Counted from the first letter of the stretch, positions 53,982 to 63,029 are shown. The stretch is DNA of 64,000 bases from Flavobacteriaceae bacterium (GCA_031277535.1 JAITMD010000016.1:1-64000); one strand, 5' to 3'. Numbers and translations: made by a program. Notes: a model not told the origin generated them from the letters alone.

Positions 53982-54338
53982 ATGAAAAAATTGGTTTTAT
54001 TGTTTCTTATACTTATTGGTCAAGCCGCAATGGCTCAAAAAGTAAACAAAGTATCCTTATCCGAAATCAATCCTGTTTATATAGAAGTATCTGTATTACC
54101 TATCAGTAAGTTCAAGAAAAAAGTACATGCAACAATAGATTACGGTCAGAAGGTAAAAAAACACTTTGGTACCAAATATCTTTATCTTACAGATAACGAA
54201 GACAAGCCCATAGAATTTCAATCCAAGTTGGCTGTGTTCAATTACCTCAATTCATTGGGTTATACATACGTAAAAAGTTATTCCAACTCTAAAGTTACAT
54301 CATCAGAGGTACACCTCTTTGAAAAAGCAAAGAAGTAA
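53982..54338 (+). CDS. Small secreted hypothetical protein
   Basis: A 118-aa protein starting at the ATG at 53982 with a signal peptide (MKKLVLLFLILIGQAAMAQ). The mature part contains KVKKHFGTKYLYLTDNEDKPIEFQSKLAVFNYLNSLGYTYV, a pattern common in short flavobacterial secreted proteins of unknown role. It stands alone between two minus-strand clusters. Confidence 0.7.
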   Translation: MKKLVLLFLILIGQAAMAQKVNKVSLSEINPVYIEVSVLPISKFKKKVHATIDYGQKVKKHFGTKYLYLTDNEDKPIEFQSKLAVFNYLNSLGYTYVKSYSNSKVTSSEVHLFEKAKK

Positions 54339-54355
54339 GCTCATGTTTAGGTGTC

Positions 54356-54520
54356 TTATTTCTTTATTTTCTGTAACAATACACTCATTACACAGCTCAC
54401 TATGGCTCCCAGTATAGCCAGTAGCACTGTTTTTAACACATCGCCCCAATCAATCAATTGGAAAAGTGTAAAAGTGGTACCTGTTAGGGTACCACTAATT
54501 AAAGACTGACTATTTTTCAT
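54356..54520 (-). CDS. 54-aa small membrane protein (holin-like position)
   Basis: A short gene from ATG 54520 to TAA 54356. The product MKNSQSLISGTLTG... carries one long hydrophobic segment (VLLAILGAIVSCVMSVLL) and a KIKK tail. Its start overlaps the end of the upstream gene by 11 bases, which supports real translation. Third gene of a DUF5675 - 85 aa - 54 aa unit. A holin-like role is suggested only by size and place. Confidence 0.6.
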   Translation of the reverse strand: MKNSQSLISGTLTGTTFTLFQLIDWGDVLKTVLLAILGAIVSCVMSVLLQKIKK

Positions 54521-54767
54521 TGGTTTCTTGTTGTTGTGCTTTTTCAGTCGAAAGCAAGTTGGTGTTTATTACAGTTACCTGACTCACAGCAGAGGCTACA
54601 GCGCCAGCCAAGGCTATATAGCCAGCTGCTGTTACCACTGCCGCAGGCAATGCAATTGGTGCTGTGGCAATGGTTGCTCCTACAGCAGCAAGGGTTAACC
54701 CCACGGTACGCAATACTCTAAAAAACTTTGGAGTAGGGGCTGTTGCTCTTTCAAAAATCTGATTCAT
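54510..54767 (-). CDS. 85-aa Ala-rich membrane protein
   Basis: A small protein with two adjacent hydrophobic, Ala/Val-rich segments (residues about 22-42 and 44-64: VGLTLAAVGATIATAPIALPAAVVTAAGYIALAGAVASAV) and a polar Gln/Glu tail. It overlaps the DUF5675 gene by 4 bases and the next gene by 11, so the three are translated together. Similar to small membrane proteins next to lysis enzymes, but not assignable to a named holin family. Confidence 0.68.
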   Translation of the reverse strand: MNQIFERATAPTPKFFRVLRTVGLTLAAVGATIATAPIALPAAVVTAAGYIALAGAVASAVSQVTVINTNLLSTEKAQQQETNEK

Positions 54768-55201
54768 AATTTTCCTTTTTTAATTTGTTGTACAATTGTT
54801 TGATCTGTAGCTATCTGTACTGTTAGTGTAATTTGTTTTTCGGCTATGGGCTTTTGTAAAGCGTTCAGCAGTTTGTCCATTGCCAATCGCGATTGACTAC
54901 CCCATCCTATAGCCAACAATTCCGTAACTGGAGCAATGCACCCGCGGAGCTCTCGCTTAGCATTGTTTGCTGGATGAAACAAGATGTAGGAACGATTGGG
55001 CACATGCAATAGTTCGATGTGCTCCTTAAACCGACTACTGTATCTATTGCGCAACACATACATCCCTTCTGGTATGCACGATATCGTGTGCTGGTTGCCT
55101 ACCCAAGGCAATTCTATTGTAAGGCAGATAGGCACATTGTCTATGGTGAGCAAACCATGTGTAGCCTCAGACAAATATATACGGTGCAAAATAACTTTCA
55201 T
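54764..55201 (-). CDS. DUF5675 family protein
   Basis: A 145-aa protein starting at the ATG at 55201 (MKVILHRIYLSEATHGLLTI); the longer frame adds 47 implausible residues. DUF5675 marks are present: TIELPWVGNQHTISCIPEGMYVLRNRYS, LLHVPNRSYILFHPANNAKRELRGCIAP. The His/Cys pattern (FHPAN...GCI) recalls L,D-transpeptidase or amidase-like small enzymes. DUF5675 genes often sit near phage or toxin-delivery genes; activity is unknown. Confidence 0.85.
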   Translation of the reverse strand: MKVILHRIYLSEATHGLLTIDNVPICLTIELPWVGNQHTISCIPEGMYVLRNRYSSRFKEHIELLHVPNRSYILFHPANNAKRELRGCIAPVTELLAIGWGSQSRLAMDKLLNALQKPIAEKQITLTVQIATDQTIVQQIKKGKL

Positions 55202-55645
55202 TTGATTTTCTTTTTTTAGTTCATAAATAGCGCAGTACTGTGCTTGTGATGTAATTACAAGGCAAAGATGTACAATCGAAAAGGGAGTTTTTGACCAGGT
55301 GGTTATAATGCCCTCGTATGACTTTTTTGATTCATACCACATCAGGTATGTAGCAATAATAATGTGATATAGTAGGTGTAAAGTGAGGCGTAGCCAGAGA
55401 TAAACAACAAAGGGAAGTCCATCTATTGGATGTCAATTAAACGACAAAAGGCATTTGGGGTCAGGTTTGTATATTGCAGTCATAAATAAAGGTTGTCTAC
55501 TCTTTTTTGCGTTGGCAAGAAGAGTAGGTTATCAAAAGAGCCTGCCAGTCTTTTTTGTAAAAAAAGGATTGTTGCTGTTTATTGAGGAGTTCAGACAATC
55601 TTTTGATGTAAAACATCCCATAGTAATTGATCAAATCTTATAGTT
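55202..55645 (+). other. Gap with a start-less 62-codon frame
   Basis: This 444-base stretch contains no clear gene. A plus-strand frame from about 55455 (TTG) to 55643 ends two bases before the next gene and encodes SLPVFFVKKGLLLFIEEFRQSFDVKHPIVIDQIL at its end. It could be the 3' remnant of a gene formerly upstream, but there is no good start or recognisable family. Confidence 0.3.
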
Positions 55646-55846
55646 ATGAAAGTACAACCCACACGATTTTGCATCTATCCCAAAGATGTGATGCTTATAA
55701 CAGGAAAAAGTTATTCTACCTCTTTGCGCTTGTTGCGAAAAATAAAGGAGGTGTACCGCAAACCCAAAGAAGCTTATGTAAGTTATGTAGAGTTTTGCGA
55801 GTATACCAATCTGGACGAAGCAGAAGTATTAGCTACGTTAAAATAG
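55646..55846 (+). CDS. 66-aa accessory-region protein, HTH-like
   Basis: MKVQPTRFCIYPKDVMLITGKSYSTSLRLLRKIKEVYRKPKEAYVSYVEFCEYTNLDEAEVLATLK resembles small proteins repeatedly found in flavobacterial mobile and accessory regions (YPKDxxxLTGKS...IKxxxxK...vxxFCeYt). The first half could be a helix-turn-helix. No experimental role is known to me. Confidence 0.65.
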   Translation: MKVQPTRFCIYPKDVMLITGKSYSTSLRLLRKIKEVYRKPKEAYVSYVEFCEYTNLDEAEVLATLK

Positions 55847-55912
55847 GCAGCATTTATGCCAATCGCCAAAGGGTGTTCTGTTACAGAGCGCCCTTTTTTG
55901 TTGTAGAATTAT

Positions 55913-56163
55913 ATGGGGTATTACTTTTGGGCAAGAGCATTTCGGTTTGTTTTCCTGCTTTCTTTTGATTTCGCTTTGCCATCCTTCGGAAAACACCTCG
56001 TTTTTCAAAGGCAGAGCAAAACAATTGTCGAACACTACCAAAAGAAAAATAAAATAAAAAAGCACACAATGTTGAAATTGAGTGCTTTATCTATTTTGTT
56101 ATTCGTCAGTCGAGGTCAAAAGGGGCAGGGTAAGCCAAAAAGAGCATAAGAGCTCATTTGTGA
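55913..56163. repeat. Dispersed intergenic repeat, copy 2
   Basis: A second copy of the element at 25480-25740: a CTTTTGATTTCG... CCTTCGGAAAACACC... AAAGGCAGAGCAAAA block, CTACCAAAAGAAAA, and a tail GTCAAAAGGGGCAGGG... AAAAAGAGCATAAGAGC corresponding to GAGCAAAAG... AAGAGCAAATGAGGGC in copy 1. The matches are degenerate. No gene is supported in it. Confidence 0.55.
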
Positions 56164-56982
56164 CTAAAAAATGCGTTTGATCACGTGAAAAATTTGATAC
56201 ACATCATCCACAGGATAGGTAAAAGAAGGGTGTGCCTTGTTTCTACTGCTCAGTGTTAATTGTCCCTGTTCTACATTGTATGCAGTAATGTCTTTGTGAA
56301 AGGTAGCCTCTTTGGTGATGATGATAAAACCATAGCGGGTGTTGTGAAAACCGCTACTCCACAAATGCCTATTCACCTCTCTGCCCAATACTTCTGCTCC
56401 GTTGGGTGTATCGTCTATGCTTCCTCCATTCATCGAGTCGCCTACCACGTCAAAAGCCATGTAATGTCCTAAGCCAAATTTGTCTACTCGAAATTGGATA
56501 CTGTCAAATTCGCTGCGCAAAATCACATCGTCTTCAAAACAAGTTACATATGATGCGTGAGCCGAAAAGGGAATCTTGAGTACCTCAATGTATATGCGGC
56601 CATCAGGATAAAAGGTAAATTTATTGCCATGGCTGTTGTACATTACCTCCGTGTTGGCATCCTCTATCAATAGGGTAGCTTCTGTATCGTAATAAGTGGT
56701 TTCGGCAATGGGTAGTTTTGCGGCTTCGTTTGGATAGGGAAGGTAGGTGTGGTTTATCAGCATGCTTCCTTCACCAGTGTGCAACCAAGCCTGATTGAGT
56801 GCTGGAGCATAGGTGGTGAGCTTGCGAACAAATAAGTCACTCAGATTTACTTTTCCGTTGATAATCTGTGAGAATGACGATTTGGTGTAGCCCAACTGTT
56901 CTGCCAAATCCGTTTGGTTTTTGGCTTTTCCTTCGTATATAATCCATTTAATGGCTTCTTGTATGCGGTCTAATTTGTCCAT
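56164..56982 (-). CDS. Phage-type XRE/S24 (CI-like) repressor
   Basis: A 272-aa regulator. The N-terminal helix-turn-helix (residues about 5-65) contains KNQTDLAEQLGYTKSSFSQIINGK. The C-terminal half is an S24/LexA-like peptidase domain with the serine in DVVGDSMNGGSID (about residue 182) and a candidate lysine in TKEATFHKDITAY. Such proteins repress prophage lytic genes and are released by RecA-stimulated self-cleavage. The divergent region holds a 24-bp palindrome, its probable operator. Confidence 0.88.
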   Translation of the reverse strand: MDKLDRIQEAIKWIIYEGKAKNQTDLAEQLGYTKSSFSQIINGKVNLSDLFVRKLTTYAPALNQAWLHTGEGSMLINHTYLPYPNEAAKLPIAETTYYDTEATLLIEDANTEVMYNSHGNKFTFYPDGRIYIEVLKIPFSAHASYVTCFEDDVILRSEFDSIQFRVDKFGLGHYMAFDVVGDSMNGGSIDDTPNGAEVLGREVNRHLWSSGFHNTRYGFIIITKEATFHKDITAYNVEQGQLTLSSRNKAHPSFTYPVDDVYQIFHVIKRIF

Positions 56983-57025
56983 TGTTACCTTAACTTTAAA
57001 TTTCGAAACAAAGTTTATATTTATG

Positions 57026-57103
57026 TTGTTTGTTAGAAAATATTGCTTAAATTTGAATCAAATACAAAACAAAAATATGATTATTGTTTATATAAACAAT
57101 AAT
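57026..57103 (+). promoter_or_regulatory. Divergent promoter with 24-bp perfect operator palindrome
   Basis: TTG (57026-57028), 19 bases, then TAAATTTG (57048-57055) form an excellent promoter reading into the replication-type genes. Just downstream, 57080-57103 is a perfect 24-bp palindrome centred on TTTATATAAA, placed to block transcription when bound. It is the natural candidate operator for the divergent CI-like repressor. Confidence 0.7.
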
Positions 57104-57232
57104 TGTTAGGTACTTTTTGTGATATTAATGCATAAAAAATCGCACTCTCAACTTTAGGTTGAGTACTATTTCTGTAATAGTTGTCCCCAATACTTTATCA
57201 GCGATGCAGTGTCGCACCCAAAAAATGTTTTT

Positions 57233-57772
57233 ATGAAAACGATTAATTACATCAAACACCTGAATGCTTGGTATCAACTAAATAATGCCAATCCGGAAGT
57301 AAAACCAACCCATATAAGCCTTTATTTGGCATTGTTTCAGTTGTGGAACGCCAATAGGTTTAGCGATTTTTTTATTATTAGCAGATCTGAGATTATGAAT
57401 AAAGGCAAGGTTGGAAGTACCACTACCTTTAGCAACGTGATGAAGGATATGGTGCGTTGGGGATGGATTGTCTATCAGCCTTCTCAATCAAAGTATGGGG
57501 AGTCGAAGGTGCGAATGCTATATGCAGAGGAGGTGTTGGCGCAATACCACAAAATGCAACAGGGATACTCAACCACTACTAAGAGCAAAAATGAGACAAG
57601 AAAAGCTACTTCTGCTACCGAAAATGGGACAAGAATAGGGGGCACTACTGCAATCGAAACTGAGACAAGAAATGGACAAGTAGTGGGACACATTAATAAA
57701 ACAATAAACAGAAAACAAAAACAAGAAAATATTAATCAATCTATAATTTCAAAATACGATGAGCGATTATAA
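57233..57772 (+). CDS. Phage replication-initiator-like winged-helix protein
   Basis: A 179-aa protein from the ATG at 57233 (a GTG 8 codons earlier is possible). Residues 1-110 look like a winged-helix replication organiser: YIKHLNAWYQLNNANPEVKPTHISLYLALFQLWNANRF, then IISRSEIMNKGKVGSTTTFSNVMKDMVRWGWIVYQPS. The last 65 residues are a low-complexity Thr/Glu/Lys tail (TKSKNETRKATSATENGT). It overlaps the next gene, a DnaC-like loader, by 14 bases, the order found in phage O/P-type modules. Confidence 0.7.
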   Translation: MKTINYIKHLNAWYQLNNANPEVKPTHISLYLALFQLWNANRFSDFFIISRSEIMNKGKVGSTTTFSNVMKDMVRWGWIVYQPSQSKYGESKVRMLYAEEVLAQYHKMQQGYSTTTKSKNETRKATSATENGTRIGGTTAIETETRNGQVVGHINKTINRKQKQENINQSIISKYDERL

Positions 57773-58385
57773 AATAAAGTTAGAAGATACTTATCAAGTA
57801 CACGACAAACAAAAGTTGTATGACTTTGATCAATTTGTAGCCTATGTGTTGGAACGTGGCAAACAGATGTATGGCAATAGTTTTATTGTAAATCGCTATC
57901 ACAAAGAGGCCTTGTACTACGTGTTGGCGTATGCTATTGAAGATCAAAAAGCTTTGCAGCGCTTTGACATGAGTTTGGACAAAGGGCTTTTATTGATGGG
58001 AGAACCCAATAGCGGAAAAACATCTATTATGCATTTGTTGAAATCCTTTTTTCCACACAAACGACAGTACAACATAAAAACGTGTCGTTCGTTGGCCAAT
58101 GAGTTTATGCAAAAGGGATTTGAGGCACTTGCTCCGTACGAATTGACAACGTGCAAGCCGCTGTGTTTAGACAACTTGGGCAAAGAGCACACAGCCAAAC
58201 ACTATGGATATGCCTGCGAAGTGGTGAACAACATTGTAGAAAGTCATTACGAAAATAGACATGAACAAACATATCCCCGTTTGCATATTACCACCAGTTT
58301 GTCTGCCTCAGAATTGGAAAATCGCTATGGTACGCATTTTCGCAAAATGCTACAGCAAATGTTTAATGTCGTGGTGGTTCGGTAA
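57759..58385 (+). CDS. DnaC-like AAA+ helicase-loader ATPase
   Basis: A 208-aa AAA+ protein. Walker A is GEPNSGKTS (about residues 79-87) and Walker B LCLDNLGKE (about 137). A short N-terminal domain contains DFDQFVAYVLERGKQMYG. The C-terminal region ITTSLSASELENRYGTHFRKMLQQMFNVV carries sensor-1 and arginine-finger-like RYG typical of DnaC/IstB-type loaders. With the upstream winged-helix protein it forms a replication-initiation pair. Confidence 0.8.
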   Translation: MSDYKIKLEDTYQVHDKQKLYDFDQFVAYVLERGKQMYGNSFIVNRYHKEALYYVLAYAIEDQKALQRFDMSLDKGLLLMGEPNSGKTSIMHLLKSFFPHKRQYNIKTCRSLANEFMQKGFEALAPYELTTCKPLCLDNLGKEHTAKHYGYACEVVNNIVESHYENRHEQTYPRLHITTSLSASELENRYGTHFRKMLQQMFNVVVVR

Positions 58386-58467
58386 CTGATATCTAAGTGA
58401 TGTTTTGGACTGTGAGGTAAAAAGAATACGTTTTTTGATGTATTATTGATAAATAAAATATGTAGTG

Positions 58468-58941
58468 ATGGTAAAAGATAAAGAATATTTTGGAAAACAA
58501 TTGGTGGATAATCGATTGATGAACAGTGGTGTAGAGGTAGATGCTTTTGAAGAAGCGGTGATTGCGCTTTGCGATATACCATCGTTGGAAAATATAGCTC
58601 TGTTTGTACAGGCTTTTGACGATAATTGCGAGGCATACGATGTGATGTTTGGTTTGGTGCACGCATTGGAAGCACAAGATAGCGCAGAGGTACGTACAGA
58701 GGAGTACGTAGAACAATTGTTGTTGGCAGTGCCTTTGTTTACTGCAGCTGCTTCTGAATGGGCAGAAGTAGTGTTTTTGCGCATGCTGAACAGCGAACAA
58801 CATCATCAAATTTTGAAACAAAAATTAGGAAGTACCAGCCAAGAGATCAAAGCAAAAGTGCGAACTATAGTAGAAAATATTTATCAGAGAGATCCGCAGC
58901 GCTTTGAAATTAAGTGTAACTTTTTGTTGGAGGAGTTGTAG
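58468..58941 (+). CDS. Imm30-like immunity protein
   Basis: A 157-aa acidic cytoplasmic protein from the ATG at 58468. Its helical pattern FEEAVIALCDIPSLENIALFVQAFDDNCEAYDVMFGLVHALEA, then EEYVEQLLLAVPLFTAAASEWAEVVFLRMLNSEQHH, matches what I recall of Imm30 immunity proteins of polymorphic toxin systems. No matching toxin is visible in the window, so it may be an orphan or a trapped immunity gene. Assignment is by eye. Confidence 0.65.
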   Translation: MVKDKEYFGKQLVDNRLMNSGVEVDAFEEAVIALCDIPSLENIALFVQAFDDNCEAYDVMFGLVHALEAQDSAEVRTEEYVEQLLLAVPLFTAAASEWAEVVFLRMLNSEQHHQILKQKLGSTSQEIKAKVRTIVENIYQRDPQRFEIKCNFLLEEL

Positions 58942-59005
58942 TGAGCGTTCTGTATATGAAATGTTTGTAGGTAAATAGTACCATGCATTCCGGAATAATA
59001 AATGT

Positions 59006-59013
59006 TAAATTTG
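59006..59013 (+). promoter_or_regulatory. -7 element of the YwqK-repeat operon
   Basis: TAAATTTG, an exact -7 match, 71 bases upstream of the first of three repeat-protein genes. Confidence 0.45.
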
Positions 59014-59084
59014 TAAACACTTGGTTGAGATTGAAGTACAATAAACAGTTGAGATAGAGCGATTGACAGATTAAAAAAATAGAG

Positions 59085-60755
59085 ATGAAAATAAGAAGTT
59101 ACCTATTTTGCTTGTGTTTAGGGATAACAGTGCAAGGCTATGCTCAGAAAGTAGTATCGTCAAAAGCATTGAAATATGATGAGGACATTCGATATGAAAA
59201 AGGGAGTACAACACCTTTTACAGGGGTAGTAAGAGAAAGTTCTATGGAGGGTGTCTTGATAAAGGAGGAATATCTGGAGAATGGAATAGGTGTAAAGGGA
59301 AAAGAATTTGATGTGGATGGAAAGTTATTGTTTGAATATGTGGGAGACGAAAAAAAGAGTTATCTGTACAATGGTACTTTGATGAAGTACGAAAATGATA
59401 GTATAGAGCGAAATTTTTATACTAACGGAAAGGTATATCAGGAGAAAAGAAAACAAGAGAAAGGAAATACGATAGAAGAATGTCAGAAAACATTCAGTAT
59501 TAATGGACAATTGTTAGAACAGAAAGATATACGAATAACTAAAGTGCTGGAACAAGAGGAAGAAAGTAAGGAAGTAGAAGTTACTACACAGGAATTTTAT
59601 GTTACAGGTGAACTATATAAGTTAAAGAAACACAATCAAACTAATGGGGAAATGTATGTGAAGTATTATCACTTGAACGGTACGATAATGACAGAATTTC
59701 CCCTTAAGGATTTTAAAAGAACAGAGAACAAGGAGACAGAGTATTATGCCAATGGTCAACTATACAGAACAGTACTGTATGGTGAGGATGATGTGGAAGA
59801 AAATGTGAGGACATATAGAGCAGATGGAACTTTACTTAGCACGGAAGAGTACGATAAGTATGATCTAAGTGAAGGGTTGAATGGGGTAGAAAAATACTAT
59901 GATAAAGAAGGGAAGTTAACACATACAGTAAAGATAGAAGATGGAAGTAGACAGGGGGACTATTATTATGATATTAATAATATAAACGAGGATAAATTAT
60001 ATTGTCAAATAGGTAGTGCAACTCCCTTTACGGGCACAGAGAAACAATATTATAGTAATGGGTTATTACATAAAGAAGTAGATTATGTGAAAGGAAAAGT
60101 AGTAGGGGAGCGTAAGGAATATAGTGAAGATGGCAGATTGCGAGAGAAGAGTCAACAAACTGTTAATGACAGATTGATTAAAGGTGTTACTTATCATGAG
60201 AATGGTGTTGTACAAGGGAAGTATAGTTTAAATAAAGGTTTCTATGAATTGGAACAGTATAGTTCTCAAGGAGTAAAAGAAGCTGAGGGATTGTTTAGAG
60301 AGGATGAACAGTTAATTATGTTTACTAAATATCATGTAAATACTGGGCATATAGCATCTGTGGAGTGTAAGCTGGAGGAAGAAAAAAGGGTAACTGAAAC
60401 ATATGGACCAGATGGTCAGATGATAGCTATAGAAAGATGGTTAGGCAGATATCAGGATGGGATAACAGAAATGATTGCTGAAGATGGTTTAACAGAAGTG
60501 GAGTTGGAATTTAAGAATGGCGTGAAGCATGGCATTATAAGAATGTCTATAAAAGGTGTATTGATACTTGATATGAAATATAAAGAAGGGAAAGTAGATG
60601 GAGTAGTAAAGATGTATGGACTTAATGGACAGTTGAAGATGGAAGCCAACTATAAAGATGGGGCAGTTGTAGGTAAAGTAAAAGAATATAAGATTGATGA
60701 GAAAGCTGAGCTGCCAGAAGAAACGCTTAAATTAATTGGTATAATGTTTTTGTAG
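59085..60755 (+). CDS. Secreted YwqK/MORN-type repeat protein 1
   Basis: A 556-aa protein with a signal peptide (MKIRSYLFCLCLGITVQGYAQ) and about twenty degenerate repeats of the type YYxNGxLxxxxxYxxGxxxG: EYYANGQLYRTVLYGED, KQYYSNGLLHKEVDYVKGKVVGERKEYSEDGRLRE, KMYGLNGQLKMEANYKDGAVVGK. These are the repeats annotated as YwqK-family antitoxin / MORN-variant. Export argues against a cytoplasmic antitoxin; a binding or scaffolding role outside the inner membrane is likelier. First of three related genes. Confidence 0.8.
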   Translation: MKIRSYLFCLCLGITVQGYAQKVVSSKALKYDEDIRYEKGSTTPFTGVVRESSMEGVLIKEEYLENGIGVKGKEFDVDGKLLFEYVGDEKKSYLYNGTLMKYENDSIERNFYTNGKVYQEKRKQEKGNTIEECQKTFSINGQLLEQKDIRITKVLEQEEESKEVEVTTQEFYVTGELYKLKKHNQTNGEMYVKYYHLNGTIMTEFPLKDFKRTENKETEYYANGQLYRTVLYGEDDVEENVRTYRADGTLLSTEEYDKYDLSEGLNGVEKYYDKEGKLTHTVKIEDGSRQGDYYYDINNINEDKLYCQIGSATPFTGTEKQYYSNGLLHKEVDYVKGKVVGERKEYSEDGRLREKSQQTVNDRLIKGVTYHENGVVQGKYSLNKGFYELEQYSSQGVKEAEGLFREDEQLIMFTKYHVNTGHIASVECKLEEEKRVTETYGPDGQMIAIERWLGRYQDGITEMIAEDGLTEVELEFKNGVKHGIIRMSIKGVLILDMKYKEGKVDGVVKMYGLNGQLKMEANYKDGAVVGKVKEYKIDEKAELPEETLKLIGIMFL

Positions 60756-60789
60756 ACTGAATGTTTTGAAATGTAAAAAAGAAAAAGAT

Positions 60790-62334
60790 ATGAGATTAAG
60801 AAGTTACATTGTTTTGATGTGTTTAGCATTAACTATACAAGGTTATGCTCAAGAAGAGATAAATACAAAGTTATTGGCTTATAAAAATGGAATATTTTAT
60901 AAGGTAGGAAGTATAACTCCTTTTACAGGAAAGGCCATTTCTTATGGTGATGGAAATAAGATTGTGAGTGAGATTAATTATGTAGAGGGGAAAAGAGAAG
61001 GAATAAGCAAAAAGTATTATGCAGATGGGGTGTTAGAGGAAGAAGGAATATATAAACAAAAGAAAAAAGAGGGGACGTTTAAGTATTATTATCCCACAGG
61101 AAAACTAAAAAGTGTAGAGGATTTTGTGAATGGTGATAGAGAAGGAATTGTGAAAAATTATTACAGTTCTGGACGCTTGGAAGGAGAATGGCAATATAAA
61201 AAGGATCAAAAAGATGGCCCTGCAACCCTTTATTATGCAAATGGACAGTTGAAAGTACAGATGGACTATAAAGAGGGTAGAGAGAGTGACTATGATAAAG
61301 TTTATAATGGAGCTGGTGTGTTGATTATGGAAATAATCAAAAGTAAGGACAACCACTTTATTGCTAAATACTATCAAGAGAATGGATTACCCAGTAAGGA
61401 GGAAAGTTATAAACGGATATCGGAAAAAGATGCAGAGTTGAAAAACTTAAGAGATGGTGTGTTTAAATGGTATTACGATTCAGGACAATTGAAAGAGGAA
61501 ACAACCTATAGAGATGATAAGAGAAATGGGAAGCACATCACGTATTATGAAAATGGCGGGATAGAGGGTAGCGAAGTTTATAAAAATGACGTTATAGTGG
61601 GAGTGAGTGATTATTATGCTCCTTTTGGTGGAAGAATGTTGTCTATAAGTCATGCACCCAATATTGCTTCTATTTACAATATGTCCAGTGGTGCAATCAT
61701 AGAGCAGTTGTCTTTTGAAAAAGAGGATGTTCGGGATCTTTTTGTTAATCCGATGGATATGGAAATAAAGGATGGATTTTTTTATGGTGTTGGAAAATTT
61801 TATGCATATGGGGATTCAAAACAACGCAAATTGCTTAATGGGAAGTATAAGATGACTTATCCGAATTTGGAAGTAGCTTTTGATTATGAGTTTATAGATG
61901 GACGTCCTGTGGCAGGTACATTTATATGGTATCGCGATACAGGTAAAAAATATGCAGAGGTAAAATACGTTAAAGGCGGAATTAAGACAGAAGTGAAGTT
62001 GTATTATGTGGATGGAACATTGCAAGCATCGTTTAATACAAAAGATGATAACTACGAGGGTAGATATCTTACGTATAGCCCACAAGGTGTATTAATTAGC
62101 GATATGCCATATTATTACGGAACGATTACAGGTAAGGCTTTTATGTATTACAACGATGGGAAATTGATGGCAGAAGAAAACTATGTAAAGGGAGAAAAAC
62201 AAGGAGCTTATAAGATGTTTTATCCTAATGGGAAAATTATAATGGAAGGAGAATATGATCAAGAAGGAAATAATAATCCACTTTTCTACTATACACTAAC
62301 AGGAGAGAAAATATCGCCAAACGATGCTAATTAA
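60790..62334 (+). CDS. Secreted YwqK/MORN-type repeat protein 2
   Basis: A 514-aa paralog beginning at the ATG at 60790 (MRLRSYIVLMCLALTIQGYAQ); the upstream TTG would spoil the signal peptide. Repeats are more regular than in gene 1: KYYADGVLEEEGIYKQKKKEGTFKYYYPTGKLKSVEDFVNGDREGIVKNYYSSGRLEGEW. Near the N-terminus both share KxGSxTPFTG. The stop of gene 1 is 34 bases upstream. Confidence 0.82.
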   Translation: MRLRSYIVLMCLALTIQGYAQEEINTKLLAYKNGIFYKVGSITPFTGKAISYGDGNKIVSEINYVEGKREGISKKYYADGVLEEEGIYKQKKKEGTFKYYYPTGKLKSVEDFVNGDREGIVKNYYSSGRLEGEWQYKKDQKDGPATLYYANGQLKVQMDYKEGRESDYDKVYNGAGVLIMEIIKSKDNHFIAKYYQENGLPSKEESYKRISEKDAELKNLRDGVFKWYYDSGQLKEETTYRDDKRNGKHITYYENGGIEGSEVYKNDVIVGVSDYYAPFGGRMLSISHAPNIASIYNMSSGAIIEQLSFEKEDVRDLFVNPMDMEIKDGFFYGVGKFYAYGDSKQRKLLNGKYKMTYPNLEVAFDYEFIDGRPVAGTFIWYRDTGKKYAEVKYVKGGIKTEVKLYYVDGTLQASFNTKDDNYEGRYLTYSPQGVLISDMPYYYGTITGKAFMYYNDGKLMAEENYVKGEKQGAYKMFYPNGKIIMEGEYDQEGNNNPLFYYTLTGEKISPNDAN

Positions 62335-62345
62335 ATAGAAATACC

Positions 62346-62987
62346 ATGCGAATATATGCTATGATAGGCCAATGTATAGGAGGGATTTGTATGTTTCTTT
62401 TTGTAGGATTCCCCTTAGAAAGTTGGGGACAAAAGGTGATACAAATAAATGATTTGAAAATAGAAAGTGGCTATTACTATGTAAAAAAAGCTTTTTTGAA
62501 CGGACAAGTAAGGGCAAAATATACCAATGGTAAGATAGCCTTTGACTGGAAGTTTGAAGAAGGCAGACCAGTAAACGGAACATGGCTTTGGTATTTTGCA
62601 GATGGTAAGCTGAAGAAAGAAATAATAATTGAAGATAGAGGGTATCGCACAACAGAGAAAGAATACTATAACGATGGTAAACTAAGTGAAGAATTTGGCA
62701 CTTTGGACTGTGAACTTGATGGGGTGTGCAAAACATACAGTGTAGAAGGAGTTTTGTTGAAGGAAATTACCTATGCCCAAGGAGAATTGAATGGTGTGGC
62801 GAGAAATTATTACAGAAATGGTATGTTAATGATGGAGTATTATTATGTGAAATCAAGGGCCATAGGATGGTCTTCAATATATAGAGCCGATGGAAGGTTA
62901 AGAGAAAAAACGAAGTTTACAGATGACTATGCAACTTGGGAGGTATATTATTACGATGAAACGGGTAAAGAGATAAGAACGAGATAA
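62346..62987 (+). CDS. Secreted YwqK/MORN-type repeat protein 3
   Basis: A 213-aa member with a signal peptide (ending SWGQ) and about six repeats: KYTNGKIAFDWKFEEGRPVNGTWLWYFADGKLKKEI, KEYYNDGKLSEEF, RNYYRNGMLMMEYYYVKSRAIGW. The phrase FEEGRPVNGTWLWYFADGKLKKE parallels FIDGRPVAGTFIWYRDTGKKYAE in gene 2, so it may derive from the C-terminal part of that gene. It starts 11 bases after gene 2. Confidence 0.8.
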   Translation: MRIYAMIGQCIGGICMFLFVGFPLESWGQKVIQINDLKIESGYYYVKKAFLNGQVRAKYTNGKIAFDWKFEEGRPVNGTWLWYFADGKLKKEIIIEDRGYRTTEKEYYNDGKLSEEFGTLDCELDGVCKTYSVEGVLLKEITYAQGELNGVARNYYRNGMLMMEYYYVKSRAIGWSSIYRADGRLREKTKFTDDYATWEVYYYDETGKEIRTR

Positions 62988-63029
62988 AGTAAAAGTTGGA
63001 AAAAAGATGGTACTTGTATCACTTGTAGA

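Noticed and set aside
58393..58821. Long minus-strand frames opposite the Imm30-like gene
   Set aside because: Cys/His/Tyr-rich products typical of antisense shadows; the plus-strand gene has a normal composition and start.
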